Assembly (NCBI RefSeq): GCF_042242105.1
Contig: NC_092032.1
Coordinates: forward strand, 7,669,415-7,733,414
Direction: 5' to 3'
Source: Pempheris klunzingeri
Taxonomy: Eukaryota; Chordata; Actinopteri; Acropomatiformes; Pempheridae
DNA: 64,000 nt
Within the stretch, counting starts at the first letter, position 1, and each line of letters begins with the position of its first letter. The position numbers were made by a program, and so were the translations under genes. Below, in pieces: positions 1-12,000 of the stretch. The notes beneath the pieces are model-generated. The model was not told the DNA's origin, ran no database searches, and saw only the letters and a list, made by a program, of their open reading frames with translations.

Positions 1-91
1 TATAAAGCATACAAGCGACACCCTGAAACCTACAGGCTTTTCAATAATAACACCGCAGCCCGCTTTTCATCCTCCTCTGTCCTCTCCTCAG

Positions 92-3000
92 GCACACCTT
101 GAGGAGGACAAGACATTTGTCCTCCTGGACGATGACGACGATGACGATGGTGATGGCGACAATGCAGAAGAAAAAGACGTGGATGATTTTCTGGAAGATG
201 AAACTGAGACAGACGTCCATGATGTTGCAGGGTTAGGAGGTCACTCGCATGAACACACATGCTTGTTGAGCAAAATGACTATTCTCACCCCGAGTGACAC
301 CACGTTTGTCCATCTCTCAGGTTCAGCGTGGAAAACGCCTTCATCGACGAGAAGGAGGATGCCTGTGACTCACTGGGAGAGATTGCCTTCAGTACTGGGT
401 AACATAGATATTTACATCTGTTGTAATTCTGTAGGTAGCAACGAGTCATTTCTAAATTCTTGTCAGTCCTAATTTTATCAGATAGAAAGACGCCTGCAGT
501 AGTATTAATTCTGTCAGGCACTTTCCTGTGTGCCTTTGTGTGTTTTAACTGGTGTTGCTGTGGTTTCCCCTGACAGTGCTGCCTTCCAGCCCTTCCTGGA
601 GTCCAGCTTCCAGCAGGTTTACGAGATGAGAGATGTAAGTCACTGTGGCTGGCTGGTCGGCCCATTCACCCCTCTCAGCCTAATGTGCCGTGAAGAGCAC
701 TTTGCTGTCTGTGTTTGCACATACATTGTGTCTCCCTGGATTTGTGTCTGTTTAGAAATGAAAGAGTCTGTAGGTTGATTGGTGATGTGAGTCTTGAACA
801 CTTAACATGTCTTAGTAGCATTATCTTAAGCCAGCTTTAAAGGGTACCCAGTCCAGATCCTTGAAATGAATTATCTGTGAATTTTTCAATGCCCCTCTCA
901 TCCATGGAGGTAGCACAGATGTTCATTTTCAGCTTTTGCTTAGTGGCTAATTTATTAATCATCCTCTTTTAGGTTATTTACCCTCCTCTTTCCAGTGGAC
1001 ATGTCATGTTTGTTCTTCAGGAAAGTCTGGGTCACCTTTACATTAGTTCCACTGGTCACAGTAGAGTTGGTGTCTTGCTTAGCAATGTTTCTCTTTCTCT
1101 CTCTACTCATGACACCATAAATCATTTTATTTGTTTGGGATGTATATTTACTTTATGCAAAACCTCCCATTACGCTCTAACTTTTTTTTAAAATCTTTTA
1201 ATCCTCTCTCATGTCCCCCCCAGTTTCCGCATGAGGACGTCCGCAGGGCAGCGTTTGGAGCCATGGGCCAGTTTTGTCGAGCTCAGCACAAAGTGTGGAA
1301 GGAGAATCCCACTGAGGCCAACCACCAGGGTAAAGCCTCTCTTCTCAGGGACTCCACACCACTGCTATTATTTTTAGGAAATACAGAAATGGGCAGTGCA
1401 ACTCTGCTGAAGCTGGAGATTAATAGTACATGTCTGCCTTGAGCCTACTTGTTTTTCACCCTTGATGTTCATTAATAGATGATGTACCATTGCAAACAGT
1501 AAAGTAGAAGCCAGCTTACTGCGTTGAAGCTTATTCCTCCTCTTACACATCTTGATTTCCTCCCGCAGCCCTGCTGAAGTTGCTGGATGTGGTGCTGCCT
1601 TGCTTTGTGGAAACGGTACGAACAGAGCACGAGCGCCAGGTTGTGATGGGCGTCCTGGAAACCATGAACAGTGTCATCAAGTCCTGCAAGGAGGAGGTTT
1701 TCAATAACCCCTCACGCCTTAAGGACATCAGTTATGTCATCCGTGATGTGCTCAAGAAAAAGGTGAGAAGGGGGCAGACTGATGGGGTTGGACTGTCCAG
1801 GTGGAAGTGATGCCGCTAACCCTCAACTACTTTTTTTTTTTTTTTTTCTTCTCTTCAGATTGTTTGTCAGGACAGCGGTGGAGATGAAGCTGATGATGAA
1901 GACCAACAGGTTGGCTGTCCTGTTGCTGCATGAATAATGAACATGAAAGTCCATTAACACAGTCTGGAGCGTCACCACGTTAGAGCAGATTTCTAATTCA
2001 AAATTGTTTTATATACTGATGGATACGAATTGGCTTTTTTGTGATTTGTTGATTTATTCCTGTGAGGGGGATTGAGCAGGACAGAGCCCTGTTATTTCAG
2101 AGGTTTCAATTTCATTCTACTGCCATCCACGTTTAAGTGTATGCCCTTGATTACCCTGATAGAGTCAAAATAGAAAACATCCACCAAATGATAAGCAGTA
2201 TACATTTTGAAGAATTCTTCTTTACCCTTTATTTTCTAATTTTCTTCACAGTCCATGCACTCATTGTACTGTCTGTGTTTGGTGGTTCAGGCGGAGTATG
2301 ATGCCATGCTTCAGGAGTTTGCTGGAGAGGGAATTCCCCTGCTGGCCTCTTCTGTGCCTGCAGACAAATTCGCCCCTTTCCTCAACGACCTGCTGCCTCT
2401 CATCATGAGCAAAGCTGTGAGTCTGAAACCATCAACAGAAGTCTGTTTACTCACATGAATATCCCAGTTCTGTCTTATAGTGATGCTGTAACTCCTGACA
2501 CTGACGCTGCTGATGTCTTACAGCACAGCAAGGGGGGCATTGCTTTAAGCTCTTTGCGACTAGCTTGCTAGCTACCACCTTTTCTGAGACCAAACTTTGA
2601 CTTTAAAATGGTTTCATTGCTTAACCCTTTAACCTTCTGCTCGGAATTCTAAACTACAGCAAAGATACAGTAGATTTGTGGAGTCATTAGTAAAGGGGAG
2701 GATCACAATGCCATAACAATGGTACAAACCGTAGATTTTTAGCTAGGATGTATGGAAAAGCATTACCCTTTGCGGTGCCTCTTTTGTTCAGTATCACACT
2801 AATGTTTCTTTCTCCCTCCACAGAAGTCATCATGCACGGTGGCAGACCGCTCCTTCTCTGTGGGTACGATTGGAGAAATCCTGCAGGCCCTGGTCAGTGT
2901 GACTGGGGGCCGGGCAGTGGCAGGCCGACTGTCTAATCGTTTGCTCCCTGTGCTGGTAGCCGGAGTGAGGGACAGTGATCCGGAGGTTCGCAACAACAGC

Positions 3001-4444
3001 GTGTTTGGAATGGGCTGTCTGGCTCAGGCAGCCGGGCCCATCGTTGTATCGTATCCTTCTCACTTGTGTGTGTTTCTGTGAGTGTTGATGTGTGAAATAA
3101 ACACCACATACAGCTGTTCCTTACAGAAGTATGTTCCAGAGACTATCCCATGATGCTCTCAGTGTTTTCCAACCTGTTGGCCAAAGAGTCAGACCTCAGG
3201 GTGATTGACAACCTGTGTGCTGCCCTCTGCAGGATGATCATTAGCAACGTGGATGCTGTCCCTCTGGAGCAGGTATGATCACAGATGTGGAGCTGGTCTG
3301 GAGCTGTTTAGCCACCACAATTGAACTTTACTGCCGAGAACACATTTTAACAGGCAGGAAAGTCGCTACAAACTTGACTTACTCAGAAACCCTGCTGGTA
3401 GTTCAGTCAAATCACTCGGTGTGCTCTCTGACAGGTTGTCCCTGCTCTGGTGGGTCATCTTCCTCTCAAAGAGGACATGGAGGAGAACAAGACAGTGTTC
3501 ACCTGTCTGGCTATGCTCTACACACACAGTCCTGCTCTGGTACGGTACACACACCATACACTCCTGGTATTACAGCCCTCTGTAGAGGGAATATGTGTTA
3601 AGATCAAAGATAGTTGGTCTGTGTGTTTCCATATGTGAGAGAATTCTACTTTACTGATGCTGGAATATCTGTCATGATTAGAATGATCCCAACATACTGT
3701 TTGTATAGACCATCAGGCAAATCTTAGTCTTTTTTTTTATTACATTGTCTTATGTTTTTATACAGTATTACATCACATTTTGCATGCATACAGCATATTA
3801 CAACTCTAGATCATGCAGTCTTGAAGAGTTAAGACAAACTGAGCAATTTAACTGTCTGTTAAAACTAAACTGAATGTTTAGTTTTAACAGACATCACAGG
3901 TCATCAGGCTCAGGACACCGATAATGAACATCGTCACCATTTTTAACATTTTTTTTCACTTTCAGGTCGTGAAGCTAATGAAGCCCATAGTTGCTGCTTC
4001 CAGTCATGTCATTGGCGACAAGAACGTCGATAAAGGTGAAGATTTCCTCGACAGCAGGCGGCATTTTCAGTAGCCTTTTCTCTCAATCTGCAGAGTCAGC
4101 CACTTATATTGAGCTGAATGCTCCACATCGTTAGTGTTCAAGCTATTGGAACCCCCCCCCCCCAAAAAAATGAGAACGTGAGACAGTTGACAGCCTCTTC
4201 ATTGAGTTGAATGTTTCCCCTCACTGAGCATCCTCAGTCTGTCCCTGCACAGCTCATTAGCTCTATCTTCAGTGCTTCTCAGCCATCCCTGAACTCTTGT
4301 CTTTCCTCCACAGAAACACAGAACACGCTGGCCATGCTGATGAAAGAGTTTGCCCAGCACCACTCCGCAGACTTTCAAGCAGCTGTGACCTCACTTCCCG
4401 GGGAGCAGCAGGCCAGACTGAGCGCGGCCATCTCCGTCTCCTAG
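92..4444 (+). CDS. ipo4: Importin-4, C-terminal 472 residues (gene truncated by window start)
   Basis: Importin-4 is a karyopherin-beta nuclear import receptor made of HEAT repeats; it carries cargoes such as histones and ribosomal proteins through nuclear pores under RanGTP control. Twelve coding exons are seen: 92-231, 321-398, 577-634, 1224-1329, 1569-1762, 1859-1909, 2291-2416, 2824-3050, 3140-3272, 3435-3539, 3966-4035 and 4314-4444 (TAG). All phases join, giving 472 aa; human importin-4 has about 1081. The first exon encodes an acidic loop (LLDDDDDDDGDGDN), as in mammals. Diagnostic blocks are NAFIDEKEDACDSLGEI, ERQVVMGVLETMNSV, AEYDAMLQEFAGEGIP, DPEVRNNSVFGMGCLA and LPLKEDMEENKTVF, each matching the mammalian protein as I recall it. 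The exon starting at 3140 uses the second of two nearby acceptors, because only that one keeps frame. Upstream exons lie outside the window. The downstream neighbour is convergent. Confidence 0.93.
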
Positions 4445-5300
4445 CCCACACACGCCCTTCCACTCTTGCGTGAAAGCCAGCCAAAACAAAGAATTTTATA
4501 CTGTAGGTGGACAATGCGACAGTTATTTGAGACCTGTCTCCAAAATGATCTAAATACGGCACTTCGACCATTATAATATAGTTATCATCACATTCAGCAG
4601 TTATGCTTCAGAGCGTTAACTTTTAATTTATTTCCTTATTTGCATGCTATGTTGAAGTTTTATTATTTTAAGAGTTACAGTTTACCACTCTGTGTTGTTA
4701 CCGATGGATTTTGTTTCCCTGTTCTTCCTGTTAAGTGCTACCATTAACCGCCACTGTCCCTTTGTGCCACTGTTTGGACATACTTCTGGCTTTGCTCTTG
4801 GAGTGTGAAGCAATGCATTTGATCTCCTGATAAATGTAATGTCTCATTCCCACATCCCAGTGTAAGTCAGTGAACTTTTGATCCCTATGCGTTGCCTTAC
4901 TCAGATTTATCAGCTGCTTACAGAAGGGTTTCTCCAACAGGCCAACATATAATACACAGTGAGAGCCCCCAGAGCTCACAGACTAACTGGAAATACTGCC
5001 ATCATAGGTCACATTCAGATGTTTATTTAAAAACAACACTTTCTTTCCCCTCAGTGCACTGTCAGTGCTTACATCGGTGCTCTCTCTGGTCAGTCTGTTA
5101 AAAACTATTCAGCTGTATCCTAAAGCATGTATTTAACAAGTCTTTTTTTTTTTTTCTTTACAAACGCTGCAAATATTTAACATGACTCTACAATGCCGGC
5201 AAGTTCCGCCACGCAGTTAATATCAAGCCGTTCAACCTCGCCTCGCTGTAGAAGGAGAACCCAACCACACTTTGAGTCTTCTAAATAAATGCAAACTTGC
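4445..5300 (+). other. ipo4 3' untranslated region and possible poly(A) site
   Basis: No coding potential is seen between the ipo4 stop and the end of the convergent gene. AATAAA at 5284-5289 is a candidate poly(A) signal for ipo4, about 840 nt after the stop. On the other strand TTTATT at 5022-5027 is a candidate signal for the minus-strand gene, so the two 3' ends may overlap. The exact cleavage sites are not visible from sequence. Confidence 0.4.
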
Positions 5301-5358
5301 ATCTTGAATTCAAAATGTGCTTTGCCGTGAACTGGCGGTGGTGGCTCCTCGCTGCCCC

Positions 5359-7237
5359 TCAGATCTCCCGTTGTCCCTTGGCCTGCGTGGAGTCGGGCTG
5401 CTGGTTCTCCAACGCCATGGTCATCTGCACCGGCGTCAGTCCATCCTCCCCTGACAGACAGAGACAGAGAGGGGTCTGTGATTACTATCAGTGTCTGCAG
5501 TTCAGGCAGCATCTGCAGCTTCTCTGTCACAAGTCATTCCATTACTAAGGGAGGAAAAATAGCAGAAATAAATGGCCATGATTGGCACCAGTCAAAGAGA
5601 TTTTTCACAAGTGTTGTTGAGGTTTCATGTGGAAGCTGATGTAATGTTTATGATGATCTCACTGCAGTGCCCGAGGCTCTGGCACACTGCTGTGATCTTC
5701 ATCAGTCTGACAGTTCACCCGTTATCGGAGAGGTCGCCGCAGACAGCCGAGTGACTTCTGGGGCACGACTGAGCACACAGAAATAAATCCTCCTGTACAA
5801 TATGATCTAGCTGCAGCACACATGATGAGAGAAATCTGATCAGGAGCCTCAGAGCTGAGAGTAACAGAAACATGAGTTCTGTTAAAAGCATTGCAGGTGT
5901 AGAACGGCAAGATTTTAGCCTTGATAAACTGCCTTCAGACCTGCACATCTGCTTTTCCAGGGCAGGATGTCAATCCCTGTGCGGCAGAAGGAGCGGTCGG
6001 TGTGGGCCTCAGTGCTGTACAGGACCTCCTGCAGCTGTTTGTCTCCGGGCTTCTGGGCTTTCACTCTCACCTACAAAGACAACACCAAGTAGTTGTCATA
6101 TACCTCCCTGCATCTGGACATCCTCTCAGAATGGATCTAGACGTTGTGCTCCCTGCCATCCTGACATCTTACCTCTAGGATGGTGATCTCTTTCTCCTTC
6201 AGCTTCCCTGCTTTGTTCTTAACCTGGGTCTTCTTGGTGTCTACCCACACCACCCTCTCCTTCACCTCTGACCTGGACACACACAGAAGCACACGCACCT
6301 GTGAAATAATTCTGAATGAGATGAGCCTTCACGGCGAGGAGGGCAGACTCACTCTTGGATGCCCAGGTCGGCCAGCGTCGTGTCCAGGAAGGGGAACGGC
6401 TGGTGCGCCGGGTCGGGCTGCACCTGGATGGGCAGCGTCACAGACATGGGGATCTCCCACTCCACCTCCACACGCACCACCTTCCCATGTATCCTGGAGG
6501 ACTCTGGCAGCCCTCCATCGGCCTGCTCCGCGTTGGCCTCTCCCTCCTCCAGCGAGCCTTTTGTCTCGTCTGCTGCCAGCTTGACTCTCTGATCACTATC
6601 TCAAGAAAGAATGCGATGTACCCCCTCTTCGCCCTCGCTTGCTTTATCTCCTGTGACTGATGCTCGCTATCTGCTATCCTTTTGTCTCCAGCGGTTCTTT
6701 ACTCACGGCCGGTGTTGCTGCGGATTCTGCTGTGCTCCCCTCTGGGCTGATGATTCAGAGCTCTGCCTCTTGTGATGATAAAGGCCTCTGGAAAGTGTGA
6801 GTGTGTGCGTCTAAATGCAGGCAGACTTGGCCTCCTGGCTGATATAAGCAGCCGGTGTGAATGTGTGTTATGTGTCACTCAGATGTTAGGTTTATTAGAC
6901 TGTCAGGGGCGGGTGATGGACGGATGGTGGTGTTTGTACTGCCAGGTGTCTGTGCGGAGCATCAGTCAGTGGGTGAAGTCACAGTGTTTAGCTGAGCTTG
7001 TTTTGACTGGAAATGGAGCAAGTGTGTTGCCTGAAGTACAATTGAGAACTGAACACTTAAGTTGTAAATGTACAAATTTGGCTACATGACAACATGCCAG
7101 GAGGTCACTTCAGGGTCAGTGTGGACAACAGATTTATGACTCCGCACTGGGATGATCCACTCAACCATATCTACTGTCTATCGTTTGTCTCCTCTCTCTC
7201 ATTACCATGACAGTTGAGGTGAGCTGGAGGTTGACAT
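5359..7237 (-). CDS. Unrecognised six-exon gene, 209-aa protein
   Basis: I do not recognise this protein. Minus-strand exons in transcription order are 7237-7206 (ATG), 6746-6707, 6588-6353, 6272-6173, 6070-5941 and 5450-5359 (TGA). Together they make 630 nt, exactly 210 codons, with consistent phases and GT..AG at every junction. The 5941 donor (GTCTGA) and the 6588 acceptor are weak. The first 50 or so residues are Ser/Ala/Glu-rich and look disordered. Residues from about 55 onward look folded, with alternating hydrophobic and charged residues (KVVRVEVEWEIPMSVTLPI, SEVKERVVWVDTKK, KEKEITILEVRVKAQKPGD, HTDRSFCRTGIDILPW). The tail is Gln-rich and polar. No signal peptide or membrane segment is seen. 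The first two exons are small and the least certain. The gene lies tail-to-tail with ipo4 and about 1.8 kb beyond the 3' end of rec8 on the same strand. Confidence 0.62.
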
Positions 7238-7328
7238 ACAGGCCGGTCACAGCAAAGCGTCACATTTTTAGCTTTTGAAAGATGTGTTTTAGGGGACACA
7301 AACATGGGACGTGTCATCTCATGCTATG

Positions 7329-8600
<1,272 letters not shown>

Positions 8601-8605
8601 AACAT

Positions 8606-8611
8606 TTTATT
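8606..8611 (-). terminator. Candidate poly(A) signal of rec8
   Basis: TTTATT on the plus strand reads AATAAA on the minus strand, about 415 nt after the rec8 stop codon. The stretch between is AT-rich and non-coding, as expected of a 3' UTR. Confidence 0.45.
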
Positions 8612-9023
8612 AAAGACATTGGTTTGATTCATTACAAGGGATAAAAAGTCACAGTAGATATAAACTGTATAAAAAGCTTAATTTAAAATCTTAAAAGCTA
8701 CACAGAAGATACAAATGTTTAAAACCTCAATAACCGTGTGTATACATGTTAAAAATACAACCATAAGAACAAAGTAGAACCAGATTAAAATGGTTAAAAA
8801 TATTCTTTAAAACACTTAAAACAAAGTAATGCAGGTGAATGTTTCACACCTCTGAGTCATTTAACAATTCATCTAAAAACATGTCTTCTATTTTCAAGGC
8901 CGTATCAAGAGTGTGAGATTTGAAGATCTCGTGCGTAGCTAAAAGGATCAAACTCATTCACTACATTTATCCATCCATCAATAAAAAACACGTGGACAGT
9001 CCTCTGCAGTGCAGTGTGTATGT

Positions 9024-12000
9024 TCAGGCGGTCGTCCTGAGCGCCGCTGGGGTTATGGTGATGTCACTGTAGGGCCCAGACTGCTGCACAGTCACCTGAC
9101 CAGCAGACAGCAGCTCTGAGGGAGACAACCATCACAGATTTAAACCGGCAGTGTTTCACTGACTGAAGGTTACTGTGGAGGTTGTTAAGGAAACAGCAGC
9201 TTTAGATTTCCTTACCCAGCACTTTGTAGAGTGTGTGAGCTGCAGCGGTCCGGTCGGCCTCTGGGGGCAGCAGAGAGTCAAAGGTGACTTCTCCAAACCT
9301 CTGCAGGATCCAGCTGGAACACAGCAGCAATGTGAGCAGAAGGGGGGGGGGAGGCGATATGGACACATTTGGAACTGGAAAACTTCCAATATTGATAAGT
9401 AATAGTAATAGATATTTCTGTTTGCATGCTAAGCAGTTCTGAAACAAAAAGCTTCCTGTGAAGCCAATGAATAAACCAGTGCTACTGCTGCCATGAATGC
9501 ACCTCCTGTTAAAACAGATGCACACAAGTGAGTCCCGTAAAAAGGAACTTTCTCTCAGAGTCTTCAGCACGTTTATCCTGTGAACACATGTAAACCACTG
9601 TAGTGCTGCTCATTTATACAACAAATACTGTGTGTGTGCAATCACACTTGTGCTTCATATCTCGTCTACTGACGCCGACTGGCCAACATGTGATTATTTA
9701 CACAAGTCTATGATTGCTTCAACACAATGGTTTCAATGTCCAACCCTGGTAGAGGAGTGTAAAAGGGAAATGTGTCTGTGGCTCAGGTTCATCCCTACGG
9801 CTTATTGGTTGCTTTCTTTTTTGAATTTCAAAGCAGATGTCGAACAATGCAGGATGTGGGTCAGCCTGTGACGCTGGAGGCAACAAGTGTTTCTCCAAGC
9901 ATTGACAACATCACCACCAAAGACTAAAAACTTTATCTTATTTGTGTTATACGAATATGCAAATGAGAGCTCAGTACTGCAGTGTCACACAGAAGGGCCT
10001 CGCTGACACCACAAGCTGTCAACACGTGAAGGGGCCACAGTCTACCTTTATTCAGACAGACACTGTGGGGGGGGGGGTAATGTGCCGTGTCACAAAACAC
10101 TCGTCACCTCAGGGTGATTCTGGCAACAACGCTGGCGTCTACAGATGCCACACAAGGAAATACCAGTGCAATAAAGTGGAACTGGAGGTGAACATGGAGC
10201 CAAACTTTTTTTTTTCACACTATGAATCAAATCTTTGAGCCGTGGATTTTCTGAATATATCCACAGTGTGAATAACCAGGAATGTTCTCTCATGTTCATC
10301 ACTTGGGTGTTTTTCACGAAGGCGTGCTTCTGCAAAATACTGTTTCATGAGCTTCTTGGAGTCATGAGGAAAGTCCGAGGTGTGTGTGTTTGTAAGCTTG
10401 CTTGTATTCTAAGTGTGTGTCTTGTGTGTGCTGTGTGACGTACCTCAGCATGTCCCTGCTCTCTGCCTCCGTCTGAGCCTCGGGCATCTCGATGTTCTCC
10501 TCTGCTATAGGCTCCATTGGAAGCTGGGCCTCCACTTGTGGAGACCTAAACACACACACACACACACACACAGTGATCTATTTCATCATTCATCTAGCTG
10601 TCGGTCTGTCTGTCCATCTGAGACTCACCATCTGCTGACGGGAGTGATCGCATCGCTTACAGATCGCTCCTCTTTGGACATGTCCAGGATCACATCTAAC
10701 ACAGCTGTCCACACACACAGTCACAGAGAAACACGCGGTGAGGAGCTGGCAGCTTGAAGCACATGATGGGTTTACTGTGCAGCCAAAACCTGATCTGAAT
10801 AGAACGTGTGCAAGAAATACAGGAAGGATTCTTACATGAGCCGTCTGCGGCCTGCAGTCCTGACTCACTGGATATCTGAGAGCGAGAGAAGCAGAGTGTC
10901 ATGAAATAGAAACGAGGTTTATAATCTAATTTGTCTCACCACTGAACTGAACACCCAGTTGGCAGGTAGTGACTGCGGGCTAGCAGCTAATGGATAACCT
11001 TTATCATCATAGCCACACTTTCACAAATACCCTCTCAGATGTCAGCGTGGCATGAAACTGGAGTTTGGTGGGAATGTTTCTCATTTTCCTCCCACAGGTG
11101 GTGGAACCAGAGGAGCAGTAAAGAAAAGAAGACATAAAAGAGTCTTCATGGACCCACCTCCCTCACGCTCGAGCGCCTCCTCTTCCTCTCTGTCCTCAGT
11201 ATCTCTCTGTCCTGCTCTGACTCCCCTCTCGCTGCCTCCCCCCCCTCCTCCCCTCTGTGTTTCTCCCCATGTCCTGGCAGGACGGTGAGCGAGGCACGCT
11301 GTTTCCATAGCGACTGGAGGTCGTCGTGGAGGAGGGCTGTGGATGGGTCAAAGGACGTGTTTTGGTCACTGTTTTGCATCTTGTTTTGATGTTGAGGAGC
11401 GGCTCACAGGCTGCTGTAAAGGGCTGTGATCAATACTAATACAATGTTTCAGAGGCCCTACGAGGCTGATGCTGATTAGAAAACACGCTTAAACTTTGTG
11501 ATGCTTTATACTCCAAGAATAGCGCTATAAAATAATGTGTCCTCGAGCAAAACACTTTCTCTCCGACTGTTCACCACATTCATTAACACTGACTCATTTG
11601 ACTTGCTTAAACGTAATTTGTCTTCTTAGGACATGTATTTATTGGGTTCTTTGTCCAGATGTTTGCAGGTCTTCTGTACCAGCTGCCAGACTTATAAAAT
11701 ATCATGTTTTATCAAGTTGTGTTGCAGACAACTTCTAAATTCTTCTCACTATTATTGTTTCTACTATTGTTTGCTTATTGTCTGTGATTCAGAATGTGTG
11801 ATTTCCTCAACCTTGACACAGATTATCATTTTGTTGATATTATCTATTGAATCACTGTATTTTACAATGCATTTGTTGTTTTCTTTTCCTTCTTGTTTTC
11901 TTCTTAATAATATTTCATAATCCTTAAATCTGTGTGGAATTTCAGTGTTTAGGAGGAAAGCTGAGATGTGCCGGGGGGGAGGTGTAACACTGACATCCAC

